From Colimorpha sp045640985 (GTDB lineage: Bacteria > Bacteroidota > Bacteroidia > Bacteroidales > P3): DNA of 64,000 bases. Positions within the stretch are counted from its first letter, which is position 1; each line of letters begins with the position of its first letter. This document shows, in pieces, positions 17,696-26,057 of this stretch. The notes under the pieces are model-generated. The model saw only the letters and a list, made by a program, of their open reading frames with translations, ran no database searches and was not told the DNA's origin. The stretch spans positions 96,604 to 160,603 of the forward strand of contig JAZUFZ010000017.1 in assembly GCA_045640985.1 (NCBI GenBank), in the 5' to 3' direction. Position numbers and translations under genes: made by a program.

Positions 17696-18492
17696 TTTTC
17701 GGAAAGTTTTTGGGTTATCAAAACAAAATCAGCAACCGACAATTGTTCTGCTCGTTTCTGTAAAAGGTCTTCTGGAATCATGTCCAAAGCCAAATTTAAT
17801 GGTTTCAGGGCATTACGCATAGTTTTGCGACGCTGGTTAAAACCAGTCTTTACAACCTGAACGAAGAGCTTCTCATCACATTCCAAGGAACTTACATTAT
17901 TTCTACGCAAACGAATAACCGCCGATTTTACCTTTGGTGGAGGATTAAATACATTCTCGTGAACAGTAAACAGATATTCCATATCGTAATATGCTGATAA
18001 CAAGACACTCAAAATACCATAGACTTTGCTTCCCGGACCTGCCACGACTCTTTCTGCCACCTCTTTTTGGAACATCCCGACTACTTCAGGCACCTGATTC
18101 CGGCTTTCAAATACCTTAAATAGAATCTGTGATGAAATATTATAGGGGAAATTACCTATTACTGCAAAACTATCATGGAACAAAGTACTTACGTCCAATT
18201 TCAAGAAATCGCCTTCAATAACGTTTAATTCAGGATAATGCTCATGCAAATAGACTACTGATTCACTATCAATCTCCACTACCCAAAAGTTCAGTTCAGG
18301 CTTTGTTATCAGGTACTTAGTGAGTACTCCCATACCTGGACCAATTTCCAGGACATTAGAAACTTCACCAGTCAGACTATCAGCAATTCTTTTCGCAATG
18401 GTTTCATCTGTAAGGAAATGCTGGCCAAGATATTTCTTAGCCTTGACTTCATCTGAATTAGATTTTATTTTATTTGTTCCTTTATATTTCAA
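17692..18492 (-). CDS. rsmA: 16S rRNA dimethyladenosine transferase
   Basis: Dimethylates two adjacent adenines in helix 45 of 16S rRNA (KsgA family). 266 residues with the substrate-loop KKYLGQHFLTDETIAKRIAD near residue 19, the SAM-binding VLEIGPGMGVLT near residue 47, the acidic end of motif II (VEIDSE), and motif IV as NFPYNISSQI near residue 116 (NLPY in most members). Its start overlaps the TPR gene stop by 4 nt and its stop overlaps the MntP-like gene start by 4 nt, so the three are translationally coupled. Confidence 0.97.
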   Translation of the reverse strand: MKYKGTNKIKSNSDEVKAKKYLGQHFLTDETIAKRIADSLTGEVSNVLEIGPGMGVLTKYLITKPELNFWVVEIDSESVVYLHEHYPELNVIEGDFLKLDVSTLFHDSFAVIGNFPYNISSQILFKVFESRNQVPEVVGMFQKEVAERVVAGPGSKVYGILSVLLSAYYDMEYLFTVHENVFNPPPKVKSAVIRLRRNNVSSLECDEKLFVQVVKTGFNQRRKTMRNALKPLNLALDMIPEDLLQKRAEQLSVADFVLITQKLSEK

Positions 18493-20321
18493 TGTAATTG
18501 ATTTTTCAATTGATAATAACGTTTTCTTGCCCTATCCACATAAAGACTTACAGGATAATCCAGAATTAATTTTTCATAACAGGAACACGCTCGTTCCAGA
18601 TTATGAAGTTGGGTATCATTCAATTCCGCCAACATCATCAGCGCATCATCAGCAAGAATATCAGAAGGGTAGAAATCAATCAGTTGTTGCAATAGCGTGT
18701 CTGCCTCTTCATAACGCCCTTGTTTCATTCTGATTTTAGCCTTTTGCATCAAGACCTCATCAAATAAAGGATGGGATAATGCGCGATGCGATATGAAATC
18801 CAATACAGCCCATGCAGAATCCAACTGATTGCGATATAGCAACAAGTCAGCAGACGCATAATATTCTAACATATCAAATGTGCTATCCTCCTCCATATTG
18901 TCGCTAATCAACAATGATAATTCCATAGCATCATTGGCAATCAACTTACTCGTAGAGGCTCTTAGAACATCCAACTGAGATTTCGCCCAGAGAAAATCAT
19001 TATTGTAATAGGACAGCTTCGCATTCTTGAACTTTGCCTGGGCACCGATAATATCATTCTTATTATCTTTCTCGACCTGCATATACAACAAAGAAGCATC
19101 CCAGACCTCACCCGCAAAAAGCAAAACATCTCCTAACTCCAATTTGGTTTCATCCACAATACTTTTCTTTATCCGTGGCATTTCTATAATGTCATACAGA
19201 ATATCAGCTGCAGCTTGAACATCATCGGAATAATAAGCCATAATTGTTGCATAATTCCGCATCAAAGGGATGGTTTTTTCATTCTTTCCCAACTCTTCAA
19301 AAGCAGAAAGATAGGATTTCTCCATGGATGAGATTTGAGCCTGCGAAAGGGGATAATTCCGGTTTAATTGGGCAAATTCCGCTTTTAATACCCCTACCCT
19401 TCCCTCATAATACAGATTCGATTGAACCCCTTTCCTGACCAACAATTCATACCCTTGCTGTGCAGTCGAATAATCACCATTGGACATTGCGATATCCGAC
19501 ACTCTCAATATCTTCTCTGCCCCTAAATCGGGAAAACGGGCATCAACAGCCTTAGCCTGAGTCAGTGCAAATTCAAAATCTTTTTGCTGGAGCGAAAACC
19601 AGATCATCATCTCAAGGTACTGCTGATTGTCAGGATGAGCCTGGATCCGCTCAATCAGAGTATTCCTCAACCCATCCGCCAGACGGGCGTCAGATGCCTC
19701 ATTCAGGGCCCGCTGAAGGGATATCTGGACAGACCCCATATTACCCGGAGCATTATCCATAAAATCAAAATACTCTCTCACCATCTTCTCATAATCCCCC
19801 ATCCTGCCATACACACCGGCAAGTTCCATCACATAAGCATACCGGCTCTTGAGATTCTGACGAACTTGAAGATATGCCTTTGCAGCATAATCCAGGCGGG
19901 AAGCATTCTCAAAAGCCATAGCCAGATCTGAAAGCTGCTTGGAATCAGTTCCTAATTTCTCTACAGCCTGCTGATATGTCTTTTCTGCCTTTTTAGTTTC
20001 CCCCTCTTCCACTTGCAAATCACCCATATCCACCCACAAAGTCAAATCCTTCGGAAACTGCTTCATTCTTTTACTTACCAGATGTTCGGCATCCTTAAAG
20101 CGATTCAGTTTCAAATAAGAACGATACAGCATCTGATAGTAATATTTATTGCTACTGCGCTTATACATAGCCTCATATAGCTCAACCGCCTGTTCATACT
20201 CTCCATTCGCAAAATATTGCGAAGCCAACTGCTCCTGTGACTGATGCTGGGCAAAAGAAACCTCAGGGCTTGCCAGCCCTATAATAAAAACGCAGAATAT
20301 AAATAATACGCGCTTATGCAT
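18489..20321 (-). CDS. Exported tetratricopeptide-repeat protein
   Basis: 610 residues: signal peptide (about 1-24, ending SFAQ) and then at least ten helix-turn-helix TPR-type units, for example EQLASQYFANGEYEQAVELY near residue 30, KAEKTYQQAVEKLGTDSKQL near 115, and MKQGRYEEADTLLQQLIDFY near 550. It is probably a periplasmic scaffold. It lies just downstream of the tRNA-Lys pair and its terminator, and its stop overlaps rsmA by 4 nt. No enzymatic domain is visible. Function unknown. Confidence 0.85.
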   Translation of the reverse strand: MHKRVLFIFCVFIIGLASPEVSFAQHQSQEQLASQYFANGEYEQAVELYEAMYKRSSNKYYYQMLYRSYLKLNRFKDAEHLVSKRMKQFPKDLTLWVDMGDLQVEEGETKKAEKTYQQAVEKLGTDSKQLSDLAMAFENASRLDYAAKAYLQVRQNLKSRYAYVMELAGVYGRMGDYEKMVREYFDFMDNAPGNMGSVQISLQRALNEASDARLADGLRNTLIERIQAHPDNQQYLEMMIWFSLQQKDFEFALTQAKAVDARFPDLGAEKILRVSDIAMSNGDYSTAQQGYELLVRKGVQSNLYYEGRVGVLKAEFAQLNRNYPLSQAQISSMEKSYLSAFEELGKNEKTIPLMRNYATIMAYYSDDVQAAADILYDIIEMPRIKKSIVDETKLELGDVLLFAGEVWDASLLYMQVEKDNKNDIIGAQAKFKNAKLSYYNNDFLWAKSQLDVLRASTSKLIANDAMELSLLISDNMEEDSTFDMLEYYASADLLLYRNQLDSAWAVLDFISHRALSHPLFDEVLMQKAKIRMKQGRYEEADTLLQQLIDFYPSDILADDALMMLAELNDTQLHNLERACSCYEKLILDYPVSLYVDRARKRYYQLKNQLH

Positions 20322-20336
20322 TATTGATACAAAAAA

Positions 20337-20356
20337 GCCGGAAAATGGATTCCGGC
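20337..20356 (-). terminator. Terminator after the tRNA-Lys pair
   Basis: Minus-strand stem GCCGGAA/TTCCGGC with a 6-nt loop followed by TTTTTTG, 7 nt after the second tRNA and 16 nt before the TPR gene start. Confidence 0.8.
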
Positions 20357-20363
20357 ATTTTTG

Positions 20364-20436
20364 TGACTAATCTGGGGCTCGAACCCAGGACCCCATCCTT
20401 AAAAGGGATGTGCTCTACCTGCTGAGCTAATTAGTC
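20364..20436 (-). tRNA. tRNA-Lys (UUU), copy 2 in transcript order
   Basis: A 73-nt cloverleaf: acceptor stem GACTAAT/ATTAGTC, D arm GCTC...GAGC, anticodon arm CATCC-CTTTTAA-GGATG with anticodon TTT, T arm CTGGG-TTCGAGC-CCCAG, discriminator A. CCA is not encoded. Identical to the copy at 20456-20528, from which it is separated by 19 nt. Confidence 0.97.
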
Positions 20437-20455
20437 GATAACCACAATAAATCTG

Positions 20456-20528
20456 TGACTAATCTGGGGCTCGAACCCAGGACCCCATCCTTAAAAGGGA
20501 TGTGCTCTACCTGCTGAGCTAATTAGTC
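20456..20528 (-). tRNA. tRNA-Lys (UUU), copy 1 in transcript order
   Basis: Same 73-nt sequence as the downstream copy, anticodon TTT. A -7 box TACTTTTG lies 24 nt upstream, so both tRNAs should be made as one short transcript ended by the hairpin at 20337-20356. Confidence 0.97.
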
Positions 20529-20551
20529 CTACTCTCTCTAAAATGAGTTTG

Positions 20552-20559
20552 CAAAAGTA
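20552..20559 (-). promoter_or_regulatory. -7 box (TACTTTTG) for the tRNA-Lys pair
   Basis: TACTTTTG on the minus strand, 24 nt upstream of the first tRNA, matching TAnnTTTG. Confidence 0.7.
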
Positions 20560-20755
20560 CTACTTTTTTGAGAAACGACAAAACTTTTTTGAGAAAATTT
20601 ACCACAACCAACATATAGAAATCTGAATGACAACAGATTAAAAAACTAAAATTTTAGAATATCATTGAGCAAATTGTGATACAAAATAAATCATATTTTG
20701 CATTGTTATGTAAAATTTCAAAGTATTTACATCTGGTAAAATGCAAATAAACCTA

Positions 20756-20917
20756 CCTTTCCAAGAGTCGTTATTCGCTTTATTTAATTTTACTTGTGGT
20801 GCTCATGACCTCCCGGGAAGGTCAGTTTTCTTGCCTTGCCATAGTGAAAGCAGGTCTTTGCCGGGTCAAATTCATCTCTGCACTCGGCTGTCGAAAACGT
20901 TGAATATTCATATACCC
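20756..20917 (+). repeat. Modular dispersed repeat, copy 1
   Basis: Shares with copy 2 (34705-34866) the ordered blocks CAAGAGTCGTT, ATTCGCTTTATTTAATTTTA plus CTTGTGGTGCTCATGA, CCGGGTCAAATTCAT, and TCGAAAACGTT followed by ATTCATAT. The blocks keep the same order and orientation but the spacers differ in length. Here the spacer after CTCATGA is about 50 bp and holds CCTCCCGGGAAGG. Confidence 0.85.
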
Positions 20918-20967
20918 GCTGGCGGAAGTAATCTATAGTTACATATTTTTATGGCAAAAATAAAAAA

Positions 20968-20989
20968 GTCCCCGAACAATTCCGGGGAC
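20968..20989 (-). terminator. Terminator of the pentapeptide-repeat gene
   Basis: Minus-strand stem GTCCCCG/CGGGGAC with an 8-nt loop followed by TTTTTTATTTTT, 36 nt beyond the stop at 21025. Confidence 0.88.
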
Positions 20990-21024
20990 AGTCGTAGGCC
21001 TTAGGGCCAAAAAAAATTTGTTGT

Positions 21025-21294
21025 TTAATAACCTCTTATGTGTTCGTGGTGTCCGCCACCGCCATAACTCGTAACAATTTCGAAATAGGTATCCGTGAAA
21101 ATCGTCCCGTCAAGAATGGCGTCATCAAGGCAAGCCATAAAGATGTCAGCTCCTGTAAAGTCGGTGTCCGTCAAATTCATTCCGCTGAAGTCCGCAAAAG
21201 GCAGCTCCTCATACGACAAGTCGGCTCCTGCCAGCGTGTCGAGGTCTTCAAAAACCTTCAGCACCTCACCGTCTATGTTCTTAACAGTTACCAT
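21025..21294 (-). CDS. Small pentapeptide-repeat protein
   Basis: 89 residues. After a short N-terminal strand region, residues about 31-75 show pentapeptide-type A(D/N)LXX periodicity (ADFSGMNLTDTDFTGADIFM then LDDAILDGTIFTDTYF), predicting a short right-handed quadrilateral beta-helix of two to three coils. The C-terminus is unusual: YGGGGHHEHIRGY, a Gly/His-rich tail that could bind metal. The gene has its own terminator and no coupled neighbour. Function unknown; pentapeptide proteins include gyrase-binding factors, but this one is far shorter than those. Confidence 0.75.
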   Translation of the reverse strand: MVTVKNIDGEVLKVFEDLDTLAGADLSYEELPFADFSGMNLTDTDFTGADIFMACLDDAILDGTIFTDTYFEIVTSYGGGGHHEHIRGY

Positions 21295-21466
21295 ACCTTT
21301 ACATTCTTTTACTATTAGTACGTAGAAATCACCATTTTATTGCACACAACGCAGAAAAAAATCCTCACAGTTGTTGCCGAAGGCTCCGTCGCCCCGGTTG
21401 ATGTCCCCTAAAAAACAACAGTAATGACCCTTTCTCTGAGGGCTTGTTTCGCTGGCTTGAACCTGC

Positions 21467-21605
21467 GCGCGGTTGCTCCGCTCCGCGGTAACTCCCTTCT
21501 ATCTTCTTTTTATCTTCTCTTTATCTTTTTTCTATCTCTTATTCTTAGAAAAGGAGATAAAAAGAAGTTAATATGGAGATAAAAAGAAGATAGAAGGGAG
21601 TTACC
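21467..21605. repeat. Inverted-repeat element starting GGTAACTCCC (copy 1)
   Basis: 31-bp arms at 21487-21517 and 21575-21605 match with one difference; the outer ten bases are GGTAACTCCC/GGGAGTTACC. An extra copy of GGAGATAAAAAGAAG sits inside at 21553-21567. Directly outside the left arm is GCGCGGTTGCTCCGCTCCGC (21467-21486). The copy at 58040-58186 has the same outer ten bases and an 18/20 match to that flank. Confidence 0.8.
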
Positions 21606-21817
21606 CCATACAAATGACTGTATCACAGCAGGGAAAATCCGTTTCTTTAGATGAGTCATCAACATATTAATTCATCCCACAGGTTATTTATATATAGTAT
21701 AGCGCACATATCAAAAACCAACAATTATCGAATTCAAGAGAATCAACACAGATGTACCAAAACCATTGAAAAAACAAAAAAAAGAAAAAAATATTTGGAA
21801 ACTCCAAAAAATCTATG

Positions 21818-21825
21818 TAACTTTG
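21818..21825 (+). promoter_or_regulatory. -7 box (TAACTTTG) for the 21893-22919 operon
   Basis: TAACTTTG matches TAnnTTTG, with a TTTG at 21794-21797 at about the spacing of the Bacteroides -33 element. The ATG follows 68 nt downstream. Confidence 0.7.
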
Positions 21826-21892
21826 TTCAAAATTTCCGCACTGGGAATTAAAGAAGAACCACAATAAATACAACATTAAAACATTAAAAATC

Positions 21893-22306
21893 ATGGACTT
21901 AGAAATAAAAATACACCAAGGGTTTGGCGATATTAAATTCGATATGCCAGTTGAAGAGGTTGTCTCAATACTTGGACAAGCAGACGAAGTTGAAAATATT
22001 GACAATGTTGCGGACGAAACCACTACTGTACTGCACTATAACGAATTAGACCTCACATTATTCTTTGAAGGAGAAAACCCGGTACTTTCCTGCATAGACC
22101 TTTCAAACGAAGACAGTACACTCTTAGGCGTAGAAATATTTGATCTTGGGGAGAAAGACTTATGCCAACTTATGATTAAGAATCAATATTTTGAACAAGA
22201 TATTGAGAACGAAGACTGGGGAGAACGAAGAATATCCTTTAATGAAGGGAACATCGATTTCTACTTTGAAGATGATGAACTTTTATCTGTAAGTTACGGA
22301 AAATAA
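21893..22306 (+). CDS. Acidic protein of unknown function paired with WbqC
   Basis: 137 residues, strongly acidic, no signal peptide or membrane segment. It opens with HQGFGDIKFDMPVEEVVSILG (read in two parts), a pattern like the start of small domains that compare strand-turn motifs, and ends with two short beta segments (ISFNEGNIDFYFEDDELLSVSYG). I do not recognise the family. The stop is one base before the ATG of the WbqC gene, so the two are coupled and driven by the promoter at 21818. Confidence 0.75.
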   Translation: MDLEIKIHQGFGDIKFDMPVEEVVSILGQADEVENIDNVADETTTVLHYNELDLTLFFEGENPVLSCIDLSNEDSTLLGVEIFDLGEKDLCQLMIKNQYFEQDIENEDWGERRISFNEGNIDFYFEDDELLSVSYGK

Positions 22307-22307
22307 A

Positions 22308-22919
22308 ATGGCACTATTCGCAACTGCATACTTCGGTCCAATATCGTACTACGCAGAGCTCATACATCACGAGAAACCAATCATAGAGCAGATGGATACG
22401 TTTCCGAAACAAACGTATCGGAATAGAGCCATTATACTCACAGCAAACGGGAAACTGCCTCTTATTGTACCAGTTGTCCGGACAAATGGGAACCACACTT
22501 TAACGCGAGACATTGAAATCAGCTATCGCGAAAATTGGAACATACAACATTGGAAAACAATAGAAACCGCATATAATTCTTCGCCGTACTTTCTATACTA
22601 CAAGGATGGCATAGAAAAAATACTCATGACCCAATATACCCGCCTGATTGACTTGAATTACGACATACAGACATTCATACTACAAAAGCTCAAGATAAAC
22701 TTAGACTGTGCGCATTCTACAGAATTCACTACGCCTGGAACCATACTGGAAGACTACAGATATCAGTTCTCCGTCAAAGAAACTTGCACTACATACAAAT
22801 GTCCCGAATACGAACAAGTGTTCAGTACAAAGTTTCAATTTCAGCCCGATTTAAGCATCATGGACCTGCTATTTAATCTGGGCCCTGATGCAAAACGATA
22901 TCTATTAAACATAACGTAA
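22308..22919 (+). CDS. WbqC family protein
   Basis: 203 residues matching WbqC, a family found in polysaccharide loci and elsewhere with no proven reaction. Typical segments are FATAYFGPISYYAELIHHE (residues 4-22), FPKQTYRNRAIILTANGKLP (residues 32-51), LIVPVV, and WKTIETAYNSSPYFLYYKDG (near 80-100). It is not in a glycan cluster here. Coupled by a one-base gap to the acidic protein upstream. It ends 22 nt before a terminator hairpin that contains a parS site. Confidence 0.85.
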   Translation: MALFATAYFGPISYYAELIHHEKPIIEQMDTFPKQTYRNRAIILTANGKLPLIVPVVRTNGNHTLTRDIEISYRENWNIQHWKTIETAYNSSPYFLYYKDGIEKILMTQYTRLIDLNYDIQTFILQKLKINLDCAHSTEFTTPGTILEDYRYQFSVKETCTTYKCPEYEQVFSTKFQFQPDLSIMDLLFNLGPDAKRYLLNIT

Positions 22920-22941
22920 GAACCTTTATATTAAGAAATTA

Positions 22942-22976
22942 AAGGTGATGTTCCACGTGAAACATCACCTTTTTTG
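22942..22976. terminator. Bidirectional terminator hairpin containing parS site 1
   Basis: A nearly perfect palindrome: AAAGGTGATG and CATCACCTTT flank the core, and the plus strand continues into TTTTTTG. It lies between the convergent WbqC gene and mnmG, so it can end both transcripts. The core is a 16-bp parS-like sequence at 22949-22964. Confidence 0.8.
22949..22964. other. parS-like centromere site 1
   Basis: TGTTCCACGTGAAACA matches the widely conserved ParB-binding parS consensus TGTTTCACGTGAAACA except for one base in the left arm. It is embedded in a terminator stem. Confidence 0.8.
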
Positions 22977-22993
22977 TATTCATATCCGCCCGT

Positions 22994-24877
22994 TTATACC
23001 CGCGTCATATAAATAATCAAGACAGAAACATCTGCCGGAGATACTCCGCTAATACGAGAAGCCTGACCAATTGTTTTCGGTTTCATCTTTGTCAGCTTCT
23101 CACGTGCCTCGTATGACAATGACTGCAGTGAGAAATAATCAAAATCCTCCTTTAATGGAATATTCTCGAATTTCAGAATCTTTCCAGCAACATCTTTTTC
23201 TTTTTCAATATATCGTTGGTATTTCAATAATATCTCTGCTGATTCACAAACCTCATCTCTGATACCCTCAGGAACTGAAGCTATCACCTCCTGTAATAGA
23301 GGTGATATCCCAACAATATCCGACAAGTCAACTTCCGGACGGAGAAGCAGATTAAGCAACTTTACCTTCTGTTGAATTGAAGGTGTCTGTAATGATTCCA
23401 ACAGGCCGTTAGCTTCTGTAGGCGTTACAGGTGTCTCAGATATAAAATTGGCAAGACGTTCGGTGTTTTCAACTTTCTCCTTCACCCGATTCATCCTTTC
23501 ATCTGAAGCCAAACCGATCTCATGTCCCAGTGGCGTCAAACGGACATCAGCGTCATCCTGGCGGAGAAGAATACGATATTCCGCTCTTGAGGTAAACATT
23601 CGGTACGGTTCATCCACTCCTTTCGTCACCAGATCGTCAATCAATACACCAATATAAGCCTGGGTTCTATTCAGAACAAAAGAATGCATACCCTTTAATT
23701 TAAGCGCTGCATTGATACCAGCCATTAATCCTTGACAAGCGGCCTCCTCGTAGCCCGTAGTACCATTTATCTGTCCTGCGAAATACAGATTTTCTACTCG
23801 TTTTGTTTCTAAAGTATAATTCAACTGCGTTGGAGGGAAATAATCATATTCTATGGCATATCCAGGCTTGAATATGCGAGCATTCTCGAATCCTTTTATA
23901 GAGTGCAACGCCTCCAGCTGAATTTCCATAGGCAATGAGGACGAAAAGCCATTCAGATAATAAGAATGAGTATCCCAGCCTTCCGGTTCCACAAAAAGCT
24001 GATGCCTGTCTTTCCCAGCAAAACGTTCAATCTTATCTTCTATAGAAGGGCAATATCGGGGACCTCGGCCTTGGATGCGGCCAGTAAACATTGGAGAACG
24101 GTCAAACCCGGTCCGAAGAATATCATGAGTGCGTTCATTTGTATATGCAAGATGACATGGGCGCTGTTTTGATAACGAAGTTGTAAGTGTGGAAAATGAA
24201 AATTTCTGAGGATTCTCATCACCCGGCTGAACATCCAAAACATCAAAATCAATACTTCTGCCATCAACACGGACTGGCGTTCCCGTTTTCAACTGAGCCA
24301 CCTCAAAGCCAAGATCTCTTAATTGGTCTGAAAGTCCAATTGCAGGCCTCTCCCCTATCCTGCCACCAGTGAATGTAGTTTCGCCGATATAAATTTTACC
24401 ATTCAGAAACGTGCCAGATGTAAGTATCACAGCATCAGCAGGAATTTCAACGCCCATCCTTGTCTTAACACCACACACACACCCATGCTCAACAATCACA
24501 GAAACCACCTCATCCTGCCATATACTCAAATTGGGAATATTCTCCAAAACATGGCGCCAGTTTAATGAAAATTTCATTTTATCACACTGTGCACGAGGGC
24601 TCCACATTGCTGGTCCTTTTGAACGGTTAAGCATTCTAAATTGAATTGCCGACCAATCTGTCACAATACCCGTCCATCCGCCAAGTGCATCAATTTCTCT
24701 TACTATTTGACCTTTTGCCACACCTCCTATAGCAGGATTACACGACATTTGACAGATAGTTTCCACCATCTGGGTTATAAGCAGCGTCCTCGCGCCCATA
24801 GTAGCGGAAGAAGCCGCGGCTTCAGCACCAGCATGTCCTCCCCCAACTACAACAACATCATAATGTTCCCAAATCAT
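22994..24877 (-). CDS. mnmG: tRNA uridine-34 5-carboxymethylaminomethyl synthesis enzyme MnmG
   Basis: FAD protein that with MnmE modifies the wobble uridine of certain tRNAs (GidA family). 627 residues, usual length. Features: FAD-binding VVVVGGGHAGAEAAASSATM near residue 8, CNPAIGGVAKGQIVREIDAL near residue 45, the GRGPRYCPSIEDKIERFA segment near 270, and a C-terminal helical MnmE-binding domain ending GVSPADVSVLIIYM. In many bacteria gidA sits next to the origin; here it lies about 10 kb from the proposed oriC and is flanked by two parS sites, on either side of the gene. Confidence 0.97.
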   Translation of the reverse strand: MIWEHYDVVVVGGGHAGAEAAASSATMGARTLLITQMVETICQMSCNPAIGGVAKGQIVREIDALGGWTGIVTDWSAIQFRMLNRSKGPAMWSPRAQCDKMKFSLNWRHVLENIPNLSIWQDEVVSVIVEHGCVCGVKTRMGVEIPADAVILTSGTFLNGKIYIGETTFTGGRIGERPAIGLSDQLRDLGFEVAQLKTGTPVRVDGRSIDFDVLDVQPGDENPQKFSFSTLTTSLSKQRPCHLAYTNERTHDILRTGFDRSPMFTGRIQGRGPRYCPSIEDKIERFAGKDRHQLFVEPEGWDTHSYYLNGFSSSLPMEIQLEALHSIKGFENARIFKPGYAIEYDYFPPTQLNYTLETKRVENLYFAGQINGTTGYEEAACQGLMAGINAALKLKGMHSFVLNRTQAYIGVLIDDLVTKGVDEPYRMFTSRAEYRILLRQDDADVRLTPLGHEIGLASDERMNRVKEKVENTERLANFISETPVTPTEANGLLESLQTPSIQQKVKLLNLLLRPEVDLSDIVGISPLLQEVIASVPEGIRDEVCESAEILLKYQRYIEKEKDVAGKILKFENIPLKEDFDYFSLQSLSYEAREKLTKMKPKTIGQASRISGVSPADVSVLIIYMTRV

Positions 24878-24923
24878 CGATTAATAAGTTCTTAATACCT
24901 TGTTCTATGATAGTTACATTGTC

Positions 24924-24939
24924 TGTTCCACGTGAAACA
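24924..24939. other. parS-like centromere site 2
   Basis: TGTTCCACGTGAAACA, identical to site 1, in the 64-bp gap between mnmG and ybeY. Confidence 0.82.
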
Positions 24940-24941
24940 TC

Positions 24942-25364
24942 TTATTTTGCATCCCAAAATAAAAGGGATGCGGCCTCTTTATTTCGCATCTGAATCGCTT
25001 CTTCATCGGTCTTGTCACCTTGACCCAGAAGATGATGAATACCATGGATTATCACACGGTGAAGCTCATGTTCAAACGGAACATTGAAAATCTTGGCATT
25101 TTCTTCTACCCTGTTTAAGCTTATCAAGATGTCTCCGGAAACCAAATTTCCTTTCACATAATCAAACGTGATAATATCCGTATATGTATCATGATTCAGA
25201 TATTGAATATTAACTTTCAATAGATACTCATCACTACAAAATACATAAGAGATGTTCCCTACTTGCTTTCCAACAGAAAATATGGTTTCTTTTATCCAAT
25301 TCTTAATTTTTTCTTCATTCTTCAACTCAAGATCCACATCCTCTATATTAAAATATATCGCCAT
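24942..25364 (-). CDS. ybeY: Endoribonuclease YbeY, rRNA maturation factor
   Basis: Metal-dependent RNase needed for 16S rRNA 3' maturation and ribosome quality control. 140 residues. The zinc-binding motif is visible as HGIHHLLGQGD (canonical HGxLHLxGYDH) near residues 110-120, preceded by HELHRVI. VNIQYLNHDTYTDIITFDYV is the family core around residue 52. It lies 2 nt after parS site 2 and upstream of mnmG on the same strand. Confidence 0.95.
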   Translation of the reverse strand: MAIYFNIEDVDLELKNEEKIKNWIKETIFSVGKQVGNISYVFCSDEYLLKVNIQYLNHDTYTDIITFDYVKGNLVSGDILISLNRVEENAKIFNVPFEHELHRVIIHGIHHLLGQGDKTDEEAIQMRNKEAASLLFWDAK

Positions 25365-25557
25365 ATTAGAAATACATTAAAATTAAATTTCAATTACGTA
25401 CACTTGTTCAGCTACAACTACACATATCACACTGCATCACAACATATTACACAATAAATTACAAAAATATTTAACATTATACAATCAATATTTCGTTTCA
25501 CATAGTACTGTAGCTCTGCTTATCTCATTCTCGTCAACATATTCTTCTAAAAAAAAA

Positions 25558-25581
25558 GCGACCAACAATAGTGTTGTTCGC
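25558..25581 (-). terminator. Terminator of the RsbW-like gene
   Basis: Minus-strand stem GCGAACAACA/TGTTGGTCGC with one mismatch, 4-nt loop, then TTTTTTTTT. It starts 24 nt after the stop at 25605. Confidence 0.85.
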
Positions 25582-25604
25582 CTATATTTCATCTTACAAT
25601 AATA

Positions 25605-26057
25605 TTAAGCCAATACAGATTTTGCAGCATAAAACTTATCCATAACGGAACGACGTTCCAAAGAGTCGGTTGCCGATATACCGTCAATTTGAAATTCCAA
25701 CCGAACCAACGAACCATTATTGAGAAACTCAACATTATCTGCTAAGGACTTCATCAAGAACAGCCCTTCACCTTTACCTTCCATCGGAAAATCACCATAA
25801 CAATCATAATCAAACCCGTCGCCCTGATCCTCGACTTCAAAAAACATACCACCATGAGAATGCCCGCAAGACAGACGTACCTTCTTATTTATATCAAGTT
25901 TATTACCATGAATTATAGCATTGCTGACAGCATTTAATACAGCCACCGAGATTGTTGCAAAGTAATTTCCTACATGATACTCATCACATATATTAGAAAT
26001 ATAAGCTTCCACCTGCCTAATACTATCCATAGACGACTGTATTACAATATGTTCCAT
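25605..26057 (-). CDS. RsbW/SpoIIAB-type GHKL ATPase domain protein
   Basis: A 150-residue stand-alone histidine-kinase-like ATPase domain, related to anti-sigma kinases of partner-switching systems. N-box: AVLNAVSNAIIHGNK near residues 38-52; G1 box: VEDQGDGFDYD near 75-85; G2 box: GKGEGLFLMKSLAD near 92-105. In the N-box the usual catalytic Glu before AVSNA is Asn here, so kinase activity is doubtful. No anti-anti-sigma (STAS) gene or phosphatase is next to it. Transcribed alone. Confidence 0.85.
   Translation of the reverse strand: MEHIVIQSSMDSIRQVEAYISNICDEYHVGNYFATISVAVLNAVSNAIIHGNKLDINKKVRLSCGHSHGGMFFEVEDQGDGFDYDCYGDFPMEGKGEGLFLMKSLADNVEFLNNGSLVRLEFQIDGISATDSLERRSVMDKFYAAKSVLA

Larger units (their letters stand above)
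20529..21024. other. Intergenic region with dispersed repeat and a terminator
   Basis: 496 bp without a gene. It holds the tRNA promoter, copy 1 of a modular repeat (20756-20917) and the terminator of the pentapeptide gene (20968-20989). The stretch 20575-20750 is AT-rich and I see nothing in it. Confidence 0.7.
21295..21892. other. Intergenic region with inverted-repeat element
   Basis: 598 bp without a credible gene. It holds an inverted-repeat element at 21467-21605 and the promoter of the 21893 gene. The rest (21330-21460, 21610-21800) shows nothing I recognise. Confidence 0.7.

Noticed and set aside
20741..20938. 65-codon ORF across the modular repeat copy 1
   Set aside because: Copy 2 of the repeat breaks the frame with stops and insertions not in multiples of three, so the repeat is unlikely to be protein-coding.
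23100..23110. Further parS sites at other CACGTG cores (near 707, 23102, 48019)
   Set aside because: Flanking bases do not complete the 16-bp palindrome; the cores are inside or next to genes and match only six bases.
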